This document shows positions 9,432 through 16,989 of a stretch of DNA of 38,255 bases, piece by piece. Position 1 is the first letter of the stretch. Each line of letters starts with the position of its first letter. This DNA is from Chloroflexota bacterium. Its GTDB lineage: Bacteria > Chloroflexota > Ktedonobacteria > Ktedonobacterales > JADMIN01. The translations under genes were made by a program, and so were the position numbers. Below the pieces are notes generated by a model. The model saw only the letters and a list, made by a program, of their open reading frames with translations, did not search any database and was not told the origin of the DNA. The stretch is from the NCBI GenBank assembly GCA_021814145.1, contig JAKAIY010000017.1:1-38255 (forward strand). Direction: 5' to 3'.

Positions 9432-9749
9432 GTGACGCGCTGCATCATCGCCTATGATGTCGCCTCCGACCGCGAGCTGTGGCGGCTGCAATCGCTGCTC
9501 AACGCCGCGCCTTCCGCCAGCCAGCGCTATTCCGATCAACTCGCCGCCTCTACCAACCTGGCCTATTATCCGGGCCAGCATGAGGCGCTGCCCAACAAGA
9601 GCCAAACCCACTCCGTCGAAGGCGACAACGCCGACCTACACCACGATCTGACGGTCAAGCTGTTGGTCTATGCCTGGAACCGCCGCCAACTCTACCGGCG
9701 ACAGCACCCCGAGTATCCCGCGCATGTCTTTCAGTTCGCCTATCCTTGA
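9432..9749 (+). CDS. Small protein of unknown function
   Basis: An open frame of 105 codons from GTG 9432, beginning MTRCIIAYDVASDRE and ending YPAHVFQFAYP. I do not recognise a family. It is rich in polar and aromatic residues ('HSVEGDNADLHHDLTVKLLV', 'AWNRRQLYRRQHPEYPAHVF') and has no membrane segment or signal peptide. Third codon positions are strongly G/C in the manner of neighbouring genes, which favours real coding. The frame remains open far upstream, but the sequence before 9432 crosses the tRNA-Gly unit, so a start near 9400-9432 is required. The ribosome site (AGGT, about 7 nt before GTG) is weak. The opposite strand also has an open frame here, judged a shadow. Confidence 0.5.
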   Translation: MTRCIIAYDVASDRELWRLQSLLNAAPSASQRYSDQLAASTNLAYYPGQHEALPNKSQTHSVEGDNADLHHDLTVKLLVYAWNRRQLYRRQHPEYPAHVFQFAYP

Positions 9750-9774
9750 CTGTAGCCACTCCCCCGGTTAAATT
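9746..9774 (+). promoter_or_regulatory. Possible upstream promoter for tRNA-Leu
   Basis: TTGACT (9746-9751) and TAAATT (9769-9774) are 17 bp apart. The site overlaps the stop codon of the small ORF and lies 34 bp upstream of a stronger promoter. The -10 hexamer is only a partial match. Confidence 0.45.
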
Positions 9775-9779
9775 TCCTC

Positions 9780-9808
9780 TTGACAAGGGAGACGCGACTT
9801 CATATACT
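9780..9808 (+). promoter_or_regulatory. Sigma70-type promoter of tRNA-Leu
   Basis: TTGACA (9780-9785) and TATACT (9803-9808) are separated by exactly 17 bp. Transcription would start near 9815, about 30 nt before the mature tRNA-Leu. tRNA-Val at 10060 could be read from the same start, since no terminator is evident between them. Confidence 0.88.
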
Positions 9809-9843
9809 GTTTTGTGCGCTGGGGCGCGAGTCACGGCGCGTAA

Positions 9844-9925
9844 GCCCTCGTGGCGGAATGGTATACGCAGCAGGTTGAGGGCCTGTGCCCGTAAGGGCGT
9901 GGTGGTTCGAGTCCACTCGAGGGCA
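9844..9925 (+). tRNA. tRNA-Leu (anticodon GAG)
   Basis: An 82-nt class II tRNA. Acceptor GCCCTCG / CGAGGGC, discriminator A. Anticodon stem GCAGG / CCTGT (one G-T pair), loop TTGAGGG, anticodon GAG. The long variable arm (GCCCGTAAGGGC) is expected for leucine. The T loop is TTCGAGT. CCA is not encoded. Confidence 0.96.
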
Positions 9926-9978
9926 CCCGTCGCTGGAATACACTTCCAGCGGATATGTGACGCGCTGGCGCCGCTGGT

Positions 9979-9993
9979 CGGGAATACTTCCCG
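9979..9993. repeat. Short perfect inverted repeat between two tRNA genes
   Basis: CGGGAA-TAC-TTCCCG, a 6-bp arm with a 3-nt centre, lies between tRNA-Leu and tRNA-Val. It could be an RNA hairpin in the precursor or a protein-binding site. It lacks a T-run, so it is not a canonical terminator. Confidence 0.4.
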
Positions 9994-10059
9994 GAAACAT
10001 TCAGCGATGGCTGGCGCGTCATGTCATTTCACGGCGAAGCGCGCGACTCCAGTGGTTCT

Positions 10060-10131
10060 GGGCGGCTAGCTCAGCGGCAGAGCGTCTGCTTTACACGCAG
10101 AGGGTCGGGGGTTCAAATCCCTCGCCGCCCA
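10060..10131 (+). tRNA. tRNA-Val (anticodon UAC)
   Basis: A 72-nt cloverleaf. Acceptor GGGCGGC / GCCGCCC, discriminator A. D arm TAGCTCAGCGGCAGAGC. Anticodon stem TCTGC / GCAGA, loop TTTACAC, anticodon TAC. T arm GGGGG-TTCAAAT-CCCTC (one G-T pair). CCA is not encoded. It ends 10 bp before the stop of the minus-strand acetyltransferase. Confidence 0.96.
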
Positions 10132-10140
10132 CCTCAATCC

Positions 10141-11145
10141 TCATGCTTCCAGGCTGCGCACGACGAGATTCTCGCCGGAGCGCAGCTCTTTTTCGTATGT
10201 CGCGACGCGCATCTCAACTTCCATCCCGACGCTCTCATAGAGGTGAGCGGCCCCGGTCAGGCTCTGGGAATCCACGCCAAGGCCCACGAAGCGCTGGCCA
10301 CGTTCCCAGAACGCCCCAAAGCACTGAAAGAGCAACGCGCGCGCCAAGCCTCGCCGCCGCCATTCGCGTATCGTAGCGATGGTGCGAATCCAGCCTTGCT
10401 CGGGCCGCATGCGGCACAGCGCCACAGAGACTAACGAGCCGCCATCCGTCTCGACGAGGAACCAGAGCGACGGATCTGTTGAGTACCGCTCCATTCGGGC
10501 GCGCCACTCCTCGAAGGAAACCGGCGTGTGTCCCCAGTGGTCGCTAAACGCGGATTCGACCACCTCATACACTGCCCGCTCGTCGTGTCCGCGCTCAAAC
10601 GGCCGCACGCGGACGCCTGAGGGCCACTCCGGCGCGGGAGGTGGCTCTGTCATCTCCAGACGCATGCGCCAGAAGACGCGCGTGAGGGTGTAGTTTTCCG
10701 TCTCCAGCAGCGCGCATGCGGCGTCATCCTCGGCCAGAACGGAGTTTAGAAGTGTGACCCGCGCGCCGGTCGGGGCAGCGTCAACCAGTTCGCGGGCCCG
10801 TGTCTCGGTCAGACGGAGGAGCAGCGCGCCCAGCCCCTGCCCGCGCCACTGCGGATGAACATATCCATCGGCGACAAACTGGCCCAATCCTTCGTCGTTG
10901 AGCAAGCCATAGGCCGCCAGCGCGCCATCTGGCGCAACGACAACCCAGGTGTCGGTCTCGGTGTTCAGATTGCGCCACTCGCTCGCGATGTCCTCGATGT
11001 CAAGCGTCAGGACCACATTGCCAAACACCACATCAATCGCGTCCATAAGCGCGATGATCGCCGGAATATCCTCGTGACGGGCCGGTCTGAGCGTGAAGCC
11101 CGGCGGTGTCGCGCCGCTCATTGGCGCGTTTGCCATATTTGCCAT
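10141..11145 (-). CDS. Double-domain GNAT acetyltransferase (MshD-like)
   Basis: A 334-residue protein with two tandem GNAT folds. The first spans about residues 14-165 (acetyl-CoA loop 'HPQWRGQGLGALLL'). The second spans about 180-330 ('RTIATIREWRRRGLARALLF', then 'GLGVDSQSLTGAAHLYESVG'). This layout and the second-domain signature resemble mycothiol synthase (MshD) and related double GNATs that N-acetylate small amines or peptides. No other thiol-biosynthesis gene is nearby, so the substrate is unassigned. The ATG at 11145 has AGAGG about 7 nt upstream. The 11146-11260 gap to the PBP stop shows no clear terminator. Confidence 0.82.
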   Translation of the reverse strand: MANMANAPMSGATPPGFTLRPARHEDIPAIIALMDAIDVVFGNVVLTLDIEDIASEWRNLNTETDTWVVVAPDGALAAYGLLNDEGLGQFVADGYVHPQWRGQGLGALLLRLTETRARELVDAAPTGARVTLLNSVLAEDDAACALLETENYTLTRVFWRMRLEMTEPPPAPEWPSGVRVRPFERGHDERAVYEVVESAFSDHWGHTPVSFEEWRARMERYSTDPSLWFLVETDGGSLVSVALCRMRPEQGWIRTIATIREWRRRGLARALLFQCFGAFWERGQRFVGLGVDSQSLTGAAHLYESVGMEVEMRVATYEKELRSGENLVVRSLEA

Positions 11146-11260
11146 GGATGAACCTCTACCACACCACCATGGGCGCTGTCCAGGCCGACGCTGTCCAAAA
11201 GTTGGCAGGAAGTTAACCGGCCCAGCTTATGGAAGGCTATCAGCGCCAGGGCATGGAGGA

Positions 11261-13906
11261 TCAGCCGCCCGGCCGTCTCGGCGGCCCTCCCCCGGCTCCA
11301 GCGCCACCGCCACCACCACCGGCTCCAGCGCCGCTAGGCGCGGGTGTTGAAGGTGACGGCGGCGCTGATGGACAGATGCTCCAGAACTGGGAGTTGGGCG
11401 GATAGCAAATCGGGAAATTTGTTCCTGTGCTGCCTGTGTTGTTCGCGGGCAACGGACCTGCCAGGAACCAGTCAGTGGATGTGATGCCGTTTGAGGTCCA
11501 TGTCGCACGCTGCAAGCCGCTCGGCACGGGGAAATCGGTCTTGGGCAGGTTGTCACGCTCCATCGCGTAGAGCATCGCACGGTTCCAGGTTGGGGCAGCG
11601 CCTGTGACACCGTCAATGTTATGCATGGGTGAGTGGTTGTTATTGCCCGCCCAGACCGCCATCGTGTACTTCGTCGTGTAGCCCACGGTGTAGTCATCGG
11701 TGAAGTTCGACGCCGTGCCGGTCTTGACCGCCGCCGGCCAGGCGAGTGGGCTCGTTCCGTGATTCGCGTAGATCCGGCTACACTCTTTCGTGCCAATCGG
11801 CCCGAATCTCCCTGGATGGATAAAGTCAGGGCCATCAGGGCTGATGAGCGGATCCAGGTACAGCGGCGTGCAGGGGTTGAATTCTGGCTGGCGGTCCCAG
11901 TTATCTTCCAGCATGCTGGTAATCATATAGGCGACCTGCGGGGTGAGCACCTGCACAGGCCGGGGCTCTTGGTATTGGTACAGCACGTTGCCCGAGCTAT
12001 CCGTGATGCGGTCAATTGAGTAGAGCGGGATGAACTGCCCATAGTTGGCGAAGACTGTGTACATCTGGGCCATATCGTATGGGGTGACATCCAGCGTGCC
12101 GAGCACTGAGGACAGGCCCCATGTGCCCTCCCACGTCCGCAGGCCCATCCGGATCGCGGTGCGCTCAACGTCAGCGATTCCCGCGTACTGCATCACCTTT
12201 ACCGCCGGGATGTTGCGCGAATTCTGCAGCGCCTTGCGCAAGGTGATCTCGCCATACCAGGTCCCGCCGTAGTTCGATGGCCTGTACTGGCTCTGCGAAC
12301 CCGCGTCCCAGAAAATGGTCGGGGTATCAGAGATCGTCATCGCCGGGAACCAGCCCTTGGAGAAAGCGGTGGCGTAGACCATCGGCTTGAAAGCCGAGCC
12401 TGCGCTGCGATACCCCGACGTAACAACGTTAAACTCGCCGTTGATCTTCGTGCTGTAGTAGTCGACACTGCCCAGCATCACCCGGATTCCACCCGTGGCG
12501 TTGTCTACCATGATGCCAGCGGTATTTGTCAGGTTATCATTCCGTATGTAGCCGCCATAATCATCGCGGTCATTGCCATACAGATGTTTCTTCATCGCGG
12601 CCTGCGTGAAGTTCTGCAGGTTGAGGTCCAGCGTCGTGTAGACGTTGAGGCCAGTGCGCCCCAGCGCCAACTGCCCCGAGGCGACCATCGCCTGAAGCTG
12701 GTCAATCACGAAGTAGACGAACGCTGGCGCGAGATTCGGCGCAGCGGTTGAGATATTGCTGAAGAAGCCCGGCTTACCCGCCTCAGCCCAGGCCGCGTCA
12801 GCCTGCTCCTTGGTGATGTAGCCATACTTCAGCATGTCATTGAGCACTTCACGCTGACGCGCGCGCGCCGTAGCGAAGTGCGCGATGGGATCATTGAGGT
12901 TCGGGTTCTGGGGAATACCCGCCAGCATCGAGGCCTGCGCCAGATCGAGTCGCTGCGCGGCGGACATGCCCGTGCGCGGGTCATCCTGGTAGCCGAAATA
13001 GACCTGGGCCGCTGATTCAATGCCATAGGCCTCATGGCCGTAGTCAATCGAATTGAGATACATCGCCAGGATCTGCTGCTTGGAGTACGTCCCCGTCTCG
13101 GTCATGCCAACAGAGAGGATCGCTTCCTCCAGCTTGCGGGTATAGGTCTCATGCGCGCCCAGGATATTCTGCTTGATGAGTTGCTGCGTGATCGTGCTGC
13201 CGCCCTGGGAGATAGTGCCGCTCGAGAAGTTCGCTTGCGCCGCGCGAACAATAGAGGTCGCGTCAATACCGGGATTGGTCCAGAAGGTGTGGTCCTCAAT
13301 GGCGACAGTGGCATTGACAACCGTGATTGGAATCTGGGCGATAGGGATGCTATGCTGCGCGCCGACGTTGTTGACCTGATACAGCAGAATACCGGTCTTG
13401 TCATAGATGCGTAGACTGTCGCGACCCGCGACCGTGCGACCGAGCGCCGCGATAGAGACTTCCTGTGACTGGTAGTAGGCCGCCGCTGCTCCCGCAGTGC
13501 TCGTCAGTACAGCCAGTGTCAGGATACCCAGCGCGATCACACTGACCCATGTCACGCGCGCGAACGTCATCGAGCGGGCGGCGGAGCGGGCGCGTGTGGC
13601 GCGCCGCAGATACATCGCATACCGGCGGCGGCGTCTGGAGCGTTCTGTGACCGGCGATGCCTGCGCTTGCGGCCCTACGTGGAAAGGCGGCTGATACGGC
13701 GCTGGCACGCCAGGCTCATCGGTCACGCCCGGGCCGGGTTCCGCTCCGGAACCATTCACGGCGTCTGGTCCGGCGCTGGGCGGCTCGTCCACCGGGTCAG
13801 GCTGGCTGGCCTGATTCCCACGGTCTGGCTCCAGGTCGCTGGCGCCCATCCCCGCGTCACGTCGCTCTGACTCATCCGGGTTTGGCGTGTTTCCTGATGT
13901 GTCCAA
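11261..13906 (-). CDS. Bifunctional class A penicillin-binding protein
   Basis: An 881-residue membrane-anchored peptidoglycan synthase that polymerises and cross-links glycan outside the membrane. Residues 1-115 are a Pro/Asp/Glu-rich, then Arg-rich cytoplasmic tail. One membrane helix lies at about 118-141. The GT51 transglycosylase domain has 'AIEDHTFWTNPG' with catalytic Glu204 and 'QGGSTITQQLIKQN'. The transpeptidase has SxxK 'SAFK' (Ser504-Lys507), SxN 'SRN' (563-565) and KTG 'KTGTASN' (728). The C-terminus is a Pro/Ser/Thr stretch and then a Gly/Ala run ending in PPRRPGG. Start is TTG at 13906 with GGAGG 7 nt upstream. It is divergent from gltX. Confidence 0.94.
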   Translation of the reverse strand: MDTSGNTPNPDESERRDAGMGASDLEPDRGNQASQPDPVDEPPSAGPDAVNGSGAEPGPGVTDEPGVPAPYQPPFHVGPQAQASPVTERSRRRRRYAMYLRRATRARSAARSMTFARVTWVSVIALGILTLAVLTSTAGAAAAYYQSQEVSIAALGRTVAGRDSLRIYDKTGILLYQVNNVGAQHSIPIAQIPITVVNATVAIEDHTFWTNPGIDATSIVRAAQANFSSGTISQGGSTITQQLIKQNILGAHETYTRKLEEAILSVGMTETGTYSKQQILAMYLNSIDYGHEAYGIESAAQVYFGYQDDPRTGMSAAQRLDLAQASMLAGIPQNPNLNDPIAHFATARARQREVLNDMLKYGYITKEQADAAWAEAGKPGFFSNISTAAPNLAPAFVYFVIDQLQAMVASGQLALGRTGLNVYTTLDLNLQNFTQAAMKKHLYGNDRDDYGGYIRNDNLTNTAGIMVDNATGGIRVMLGSVDYYSTKINGEFNVVTSGYRSAGSAFKPMVYATAFSKGWFPAMTISDTPTIFWDAGSQSQYRPSNYGGTWYGEITLRKALQNSRNIPAVKVMQYAGIADVERTAIRMGLRTWEGTWGLSSVLGTLDVTPYDMAQMYTVFANYGQFIPLYSIDRITDSSGNVLYQYQEPRPVQVLTPQVAYMITSMLEDNWDRQPEFNPCTPLYLDPLISPDGPDFIHPGRFGPIGTKECSRIYANHGTSPLAWPAAVKTGTASNFTDDYTVGYTTKYTMAVWAGNNNHSPMHNIDGVTGAAPTWNRAMLYAMERDNLPKTDFPVPSGLQRATWTSNGITSTDWFLAGPLPANNTGSTGTNFPICYPPNSQFWSICPSAPPSPSTPAPSGAGAGGGGGGAGAGGGPPRRPGG

Positions 13907-13977
13907 AGACTATCCTCCATGACCGTATCTATATGGGCTGGCCTGACGGGAGGCCCCACGTCAACCCAGGTCGCTGC

Positions 13978-14007
13978 TTGACAGGCTACTATCTGGCTGG
14001 ATACACT
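13978..14007 (+). promoter_or_regulatory. Sigma70-type promoter for gltX
   Basis: TTGACA (13978-13983) and TACACT (14002-14007) are spaced by 18 bp on the plus strand, between the divergent PBP gene and gltX. The predicted start near 14014 leaves a leader of about 215 nt. Confidence 0.65.
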
Positions 14008-14013
14008 GCGAAA

Positions 14014-14230
14014 ACATGCGCGCTCGCGCAGAAACGCTTCAGGGATGTGCCCCCTTTGCGTAACGTTCCGTTCGTGACCGGCTCACGGTCTACAACGGAC
14101 AGCCTGCGCGTGAGGTCGCGGGACAGGCGCTTCGGGCAAGCGGGAACTGTCACGCTCGCACAGGACTAGACGCTTGGCGTCCTCCCTGTGTTTCCCTTCC
14201 ACACTTAAGAATTTCCTCAGGAGTTGTAGC
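14014..14230 (+). other. Long 5' leader of gltX
   Basis: The divergent PBP-gltX interval (13907-14230) holds no gene. If the promoter at 13978-14007 is used, about 215 nt of transcript precede the gltX start. It contains GC-rich potential stems, for example GACGC / GCGTC at about 14169-14181. I searched by eye for T-box landmarks and did not find the conserved antiterminator sequence. A leader regulator remains possible but unproven. Confidence 0.35.
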
Positions 14231-15787
14231 ATGCCACAGGGCTCCATCACCACACCTGCGCCAGCGGCCGCCACCAGCGACCGCTCGGAAACTCCGGCTC
14301 GTACCCGCTTCGCACCCAGCCCGACTGGCCTGCAACACATCGGCGGCTACCGTACGGCGCTCTTCAGCTGGCTGCTGGCCCGGCACACCGGAGGACAGTT
14401 CCCGCTACGTATCGAAGATACCGACATCGCACGGACTGTGCCAGGAGCCGTAGAAGCGGTCATCGAGGGATTCAAGTGGCTGGGGATGGAGATTGACGAA
14501 GGGCCTGAGATAGGCGGCCCTTTTGGCCCGTACTTCCAGACACAGCGTCGTGACCTGTACCCCCCTTATGCAGAGCGGCTGATCCGGTCAGGCGCGGCCT
14601 ACCGCTGCTTCTGCACGCGTGAGCGGCTCGACCAGGTGCGCCAGTCACAGATAGCGCGTCACTTACCGCCGCGCTATGACCGTCACTGCCGCAACCTGAG
14701 CGAGGAAGAGATCGCGCGCAACTTGAGCGCGGGCCAAGGTTACACCGTGCGCCTGGCGTCTCCCCTGGAAGGCAAAACGTCGGTTGTTGACGCGCTGCGC
14801 TCGACCCCCATCGAGTTCGACAACGCGAATCTGGACGACGCGATCCTGCTCAAATCTGACGGCTACCCAACCTATCATCTCGCCAACGTGATTGATGACC
14901 ACCTGATGCGCATCACCCATGTGTTGCGCGCGGAGGAGTGGATATCCAGCGCGCCACTGCACGTCATCCTCTACCAGGCGCTGGGCTGGGAGCCGCCGGT
15001 GTTCGCGCATGTGCCTGATGTGCTGGAGCCGCAGGGCGGGATGAAACTGAGCAAGCGCAAGAGCGCCATCCCCATGCTGGAATATCGCGAGCGTGGCTAT
15101 CTTCCCGAGGCGCTGTTCAATTACATGGCGCTGCTGGGCTGGTCGTATGACGACAAGGAGAGTATTCTCTCGCGTGAGCAGCTGATCGCGGCCTTTACCC
15201 TTGAGCGTGTCGGTGTGGCCCCAGCGCGCTATGATGAGGGGCGTCTTCTCTGGTTCAATGGCTACTACATCCGCCAGCTCTCGCTAGACGATCTGCTGGC
15301 GCGGACCCTGCCATTCCTGGAACGCCCAGAGGCGTCGGGTGGCCTGCCCGACAGCGTCACGCGCCCGATTGAGCGCGACTACGCCCGCCGCGTGCTGGCG
15401 CTGGAACAGGAGCGCATGAAGACGCTGGCTGAGGCTCCCGACATGACCTCCTTCTTCTTCGTGGATACGCTGGAGTATCCAGCGCAAACACTCATCGCGA
15501 AGAACATGGACGCCAGCGCCACGCTCAACGGCCTACGGCGATCACTCGCTATCCTGGAGTCCCTGGATGGCTGGGTGGCGGCAGAGATGGAGACGCGCCT
15601 GCGCGATCTGGTGACGGAGCTAGGCCTGAAGCCTGTGCAACTCTTCTCCAGTCTGCGCGTGGCCGTGACCGGGCGCGCCGTCTCGCCGCCTCTCTTTGAG
15701 ACAATGGAGACGCTGGGTCGCGGGGTCTCGCTGAGCCGGCTGCGCCAGGCGATCAGCACCTTGGAGTCCCTGGCTTCGGGCGAATGA
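14231..15787 (+). CDS. gltX: Glutamyl-tRNA synthetase
   Basis: A 518-residue class I aminoacyl-tRNA synthetase that charges tRNA-Glu (and possibly tRNA-Gln, if the amidotransferase route is used). The HIGH-type signature is in 'APSPTGLQHIGGYRTALF' at 28-45. The KMSKS-type loop is 'MKLSKRK' at 271-277. 'RIEDTD' at 60-65 recognises glutamate. The C-terminal all-helical anticodon domain ends with 'SRLRQAISTLE'. The frame is open 19 codons further upstream, but ATG 14231 is chosen because AGGAG lies 7 nt before it. The Ser/Thr/Ala-rich first 25 residues are an unusual extension before the catalytic core. Confidence 0.96.
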   Translation: MPQGSITTPAPAAATSDRSETPARTRFAPSPTGLQHIGGYRTALFSWLLARHTGGQFPLRIEDTDIARTVPGAVEAVIEGFKWLGMEIDEGPEIGGPFGPYFQTQRRDLYPPYAERLIRSGAAYRCFCTRERLDQVRQSQIARHLPPRYDRHCRNLSEEEIARNLSAGQGYTVRLASPLEGKTSVVDALRSTPIEFDNANLDDAILLKSDGYPTYHLANVIDDHLMRITHVLRAEEWISSAPLHVILYQALGWEPPVFAHVPDVLEPQGGMKLSKRKSAIPMLEYRERGYLPEALFNYMALLGWSYDDKESILSREQLIAAFTLERVGVAPARYDEGRLLWFNGYYIRQLSLDDLLARTLPFLERPEASGGLPDSVTRPIERDYARRVLALEQERMKTLAEAPDMTSFFFVDTLEYPAQTLIAKNMDASATLNGLRRSLAILESLDGWVAAEMETRLRDLVTELGLKPVQLFSSLRVAVTGRAVSPPLFETMETLGRGVSLSRLRQAISTLESLASGE

Positions 15788-15822
15788 GACAGGCTTGCGT
15801 CTGGCCGGTATGTGTGGCGCGG

Positions 15823-15851
15823 TTGCGCTCCAACGCGCATAAGGCTAGAAT
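15823..15851 (+). promoter_or_regulatory. Candidate promoter downstream of gltX
   Basis: TTGCGC (15823-15828) and TAGAAT (15846-15851) are 17 bp apart. The -10 is good and the -35 poor. It would drive the glycan cluster beginning at 16024, but a strong hairpin at 15861-15892 would be at the very start of the transcript. Confidence 0.35.
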
Positions 15852-15860
15852 GGGACTCAG

Positions 15861-15892
15861 AGATCGCCGCGCGCCGGATCGGGCGGCGATCT
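15861..15892 (+). terminator. Strong stem-loop after gltX, possible terminator
   Basis: A perfect 10-bp stem (AGATCGCCGC / GCGGCGATCT) with a 12-nt loop lies 75 bp after the gltX stop. Only a short T-poor tail (TAATG) follows, so it may be a weak or factor-assisted terminator, or a leader structure of the next operon. Confidence 0.5.
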
Positions 15893-16023
15893 TAATGACG
15901 CTAACGCTGTGACAGTGAGGCTGACGCCGTCGCAATCGCGGAGCGCTAGCGTTTCATGAACGAGATAATCCAAACGTAGCAAAACGCCTGTCTCATCAAC
16001 CACTACCGTTGTTGGAGGTTGCG

Positions 16024-16989
16024 TTGAAGGTCCTGGTCGCTGGAGGCGCGGGATTCATCGGTTCCCACCTGTGCGCGCGCCTGCTACATGAAGGGCATGA
16101 CGTCATCTGCGCAGATTCCTTGCTGACGGGAGCCGAGCGCAACATCGCGCCACTCCTGGGGAATCCACGCTTCAAGTTTCTCCGCCACGATGTGACGGAG
16201 CCGCTCGATATCGCGGTGGATGCGATTTTCCAGCTCGCCAGCCCCGCCAGCCCCGTCGGCTACTGGATGTATCCCTTTGAGACGATTCGCGTCAACACTG
16301 AGGGGACGATGCGCCTGCTCGATCTGGCGAAGGCGCACAATGCGATCCTGCTGACCGCTTCAACATCAGAAGCTTACGGCGACCCGCTGGAACACCCCCA
16401 GGTCGAGACGTACTATGGCAACGTCAATCCGATTGGCGTACGCGCCTGCTACGACGAGAGCAAGCGGCTGGGCGAAACGATCACCATGGAATACGTTCGC
16501 AGGATGGGAGTAGATGCGCGCATCGTTCGCATCTTCAACACCTACGGACCCAACAGTCAGCTCGACGATGGCCGCATGATTCCCAACTTTATCACCCAGG
16601 CCATCACCGGCAAGCCGCTATCAATTCATGGCGATGGCTCGCAGACCCGCAGCATTTGCTATGTGGATGACCTGGTGGACGGCCTGATGCGCGCCCTGTT
16701 TACTTCCGGCACGACTGGCGAAGTCTACAATCTGGGCAATCCTGAAGAGCATTCGGTGCTCGAGTGGGCCAATATCATCATCCGCCTCTGCGACTCATCC
16801 TCCGATTTGCTCTTCGAGCCCAAGCGCGAGGATGATCCCGAGCGGCGACGGCCCAACATCGAGAAGGCGCGAGCGGCGCTTGGCTGGGAGCCGCGTGTCG
16901 CGCCGGAGGAGGGACTCCGGCGTACCATCGCCTGGTTCCGCGTCGAGATGGAGCGTGAAGGTCTATGTCAGCCAGCGCGGGCAGGGTAG
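16024..16989 (+). CDS. NAD-dependent nucleotide-sugar epimerase/decarboxylase (UDP-glucuronate decarboxylase-like)
   Basis: A 321-residue extended short-chain dehydrogenase. The NAD-binding GxxGxxG is 'GGAGFIG' at 7-13. The catalytic Tyr/Lys pair is 'YDESK' (Tyr143, Lys147). The segment 'FQLASPASPVGYWMYP', the 'TSTSEAYGDP' motif and 'RIFNTYGP' are typical of UDP-xylose synthases (UDP-glucuronate decarboxylases) and close dTDP-glucose 4,6-dehydratase relatives. It should supply an activated sugar to the glycosyltransferases downstream. TTG at 16024 is chosen because GGAGG ends 5 nt before it. Its last 25 bp overlap the next gene, implying coupled translation. The exact product sugar cannot be settled from sequence alone. 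Confidence 0.85.
   Translation: MKVLVAGGAGFIGSHLCARLLHEGHDVICADSLLTGAERNIAPLLGNPRFKFLRHDVTEPLDIAVDAIFQLASPASPVGYWMYPFETIRVNTEGTMRLLDLAKAHNAILLTASTSEAYGDPLEHPQVETYYGNVNPIGVRACYDESKRLGETITMEYVRRMGVDARIVRIFNTYGPNSQLDDGRMIPNFITQAITGKPLSIHGDGSQTRSICYVDDLVDGLMRALFTSGTTGEVYNLGNPEEHSVLEWANIIIRLCDSSSDLLFEPKREDDPERRRPNIEKARAALGWEPRVAPEEGLRRTIAWFRVEMEREGLCQPARAG

Noticed and set aside
9432-9749. Cas2-like start ('CIIAYDVASDRE') in the small ORF
   Set aside because: Only the first dozen residues resemble the Cas2 'YDVxxDRRR' opening. The rest does not follow the ferredoxin-like pattern, and no repeats or cas genes are nearby.
13907-14230. T-box riboswitch in the gltX leader
   Set aside because: No antiterminator consensus and no following terminator hairpin with a T-run.
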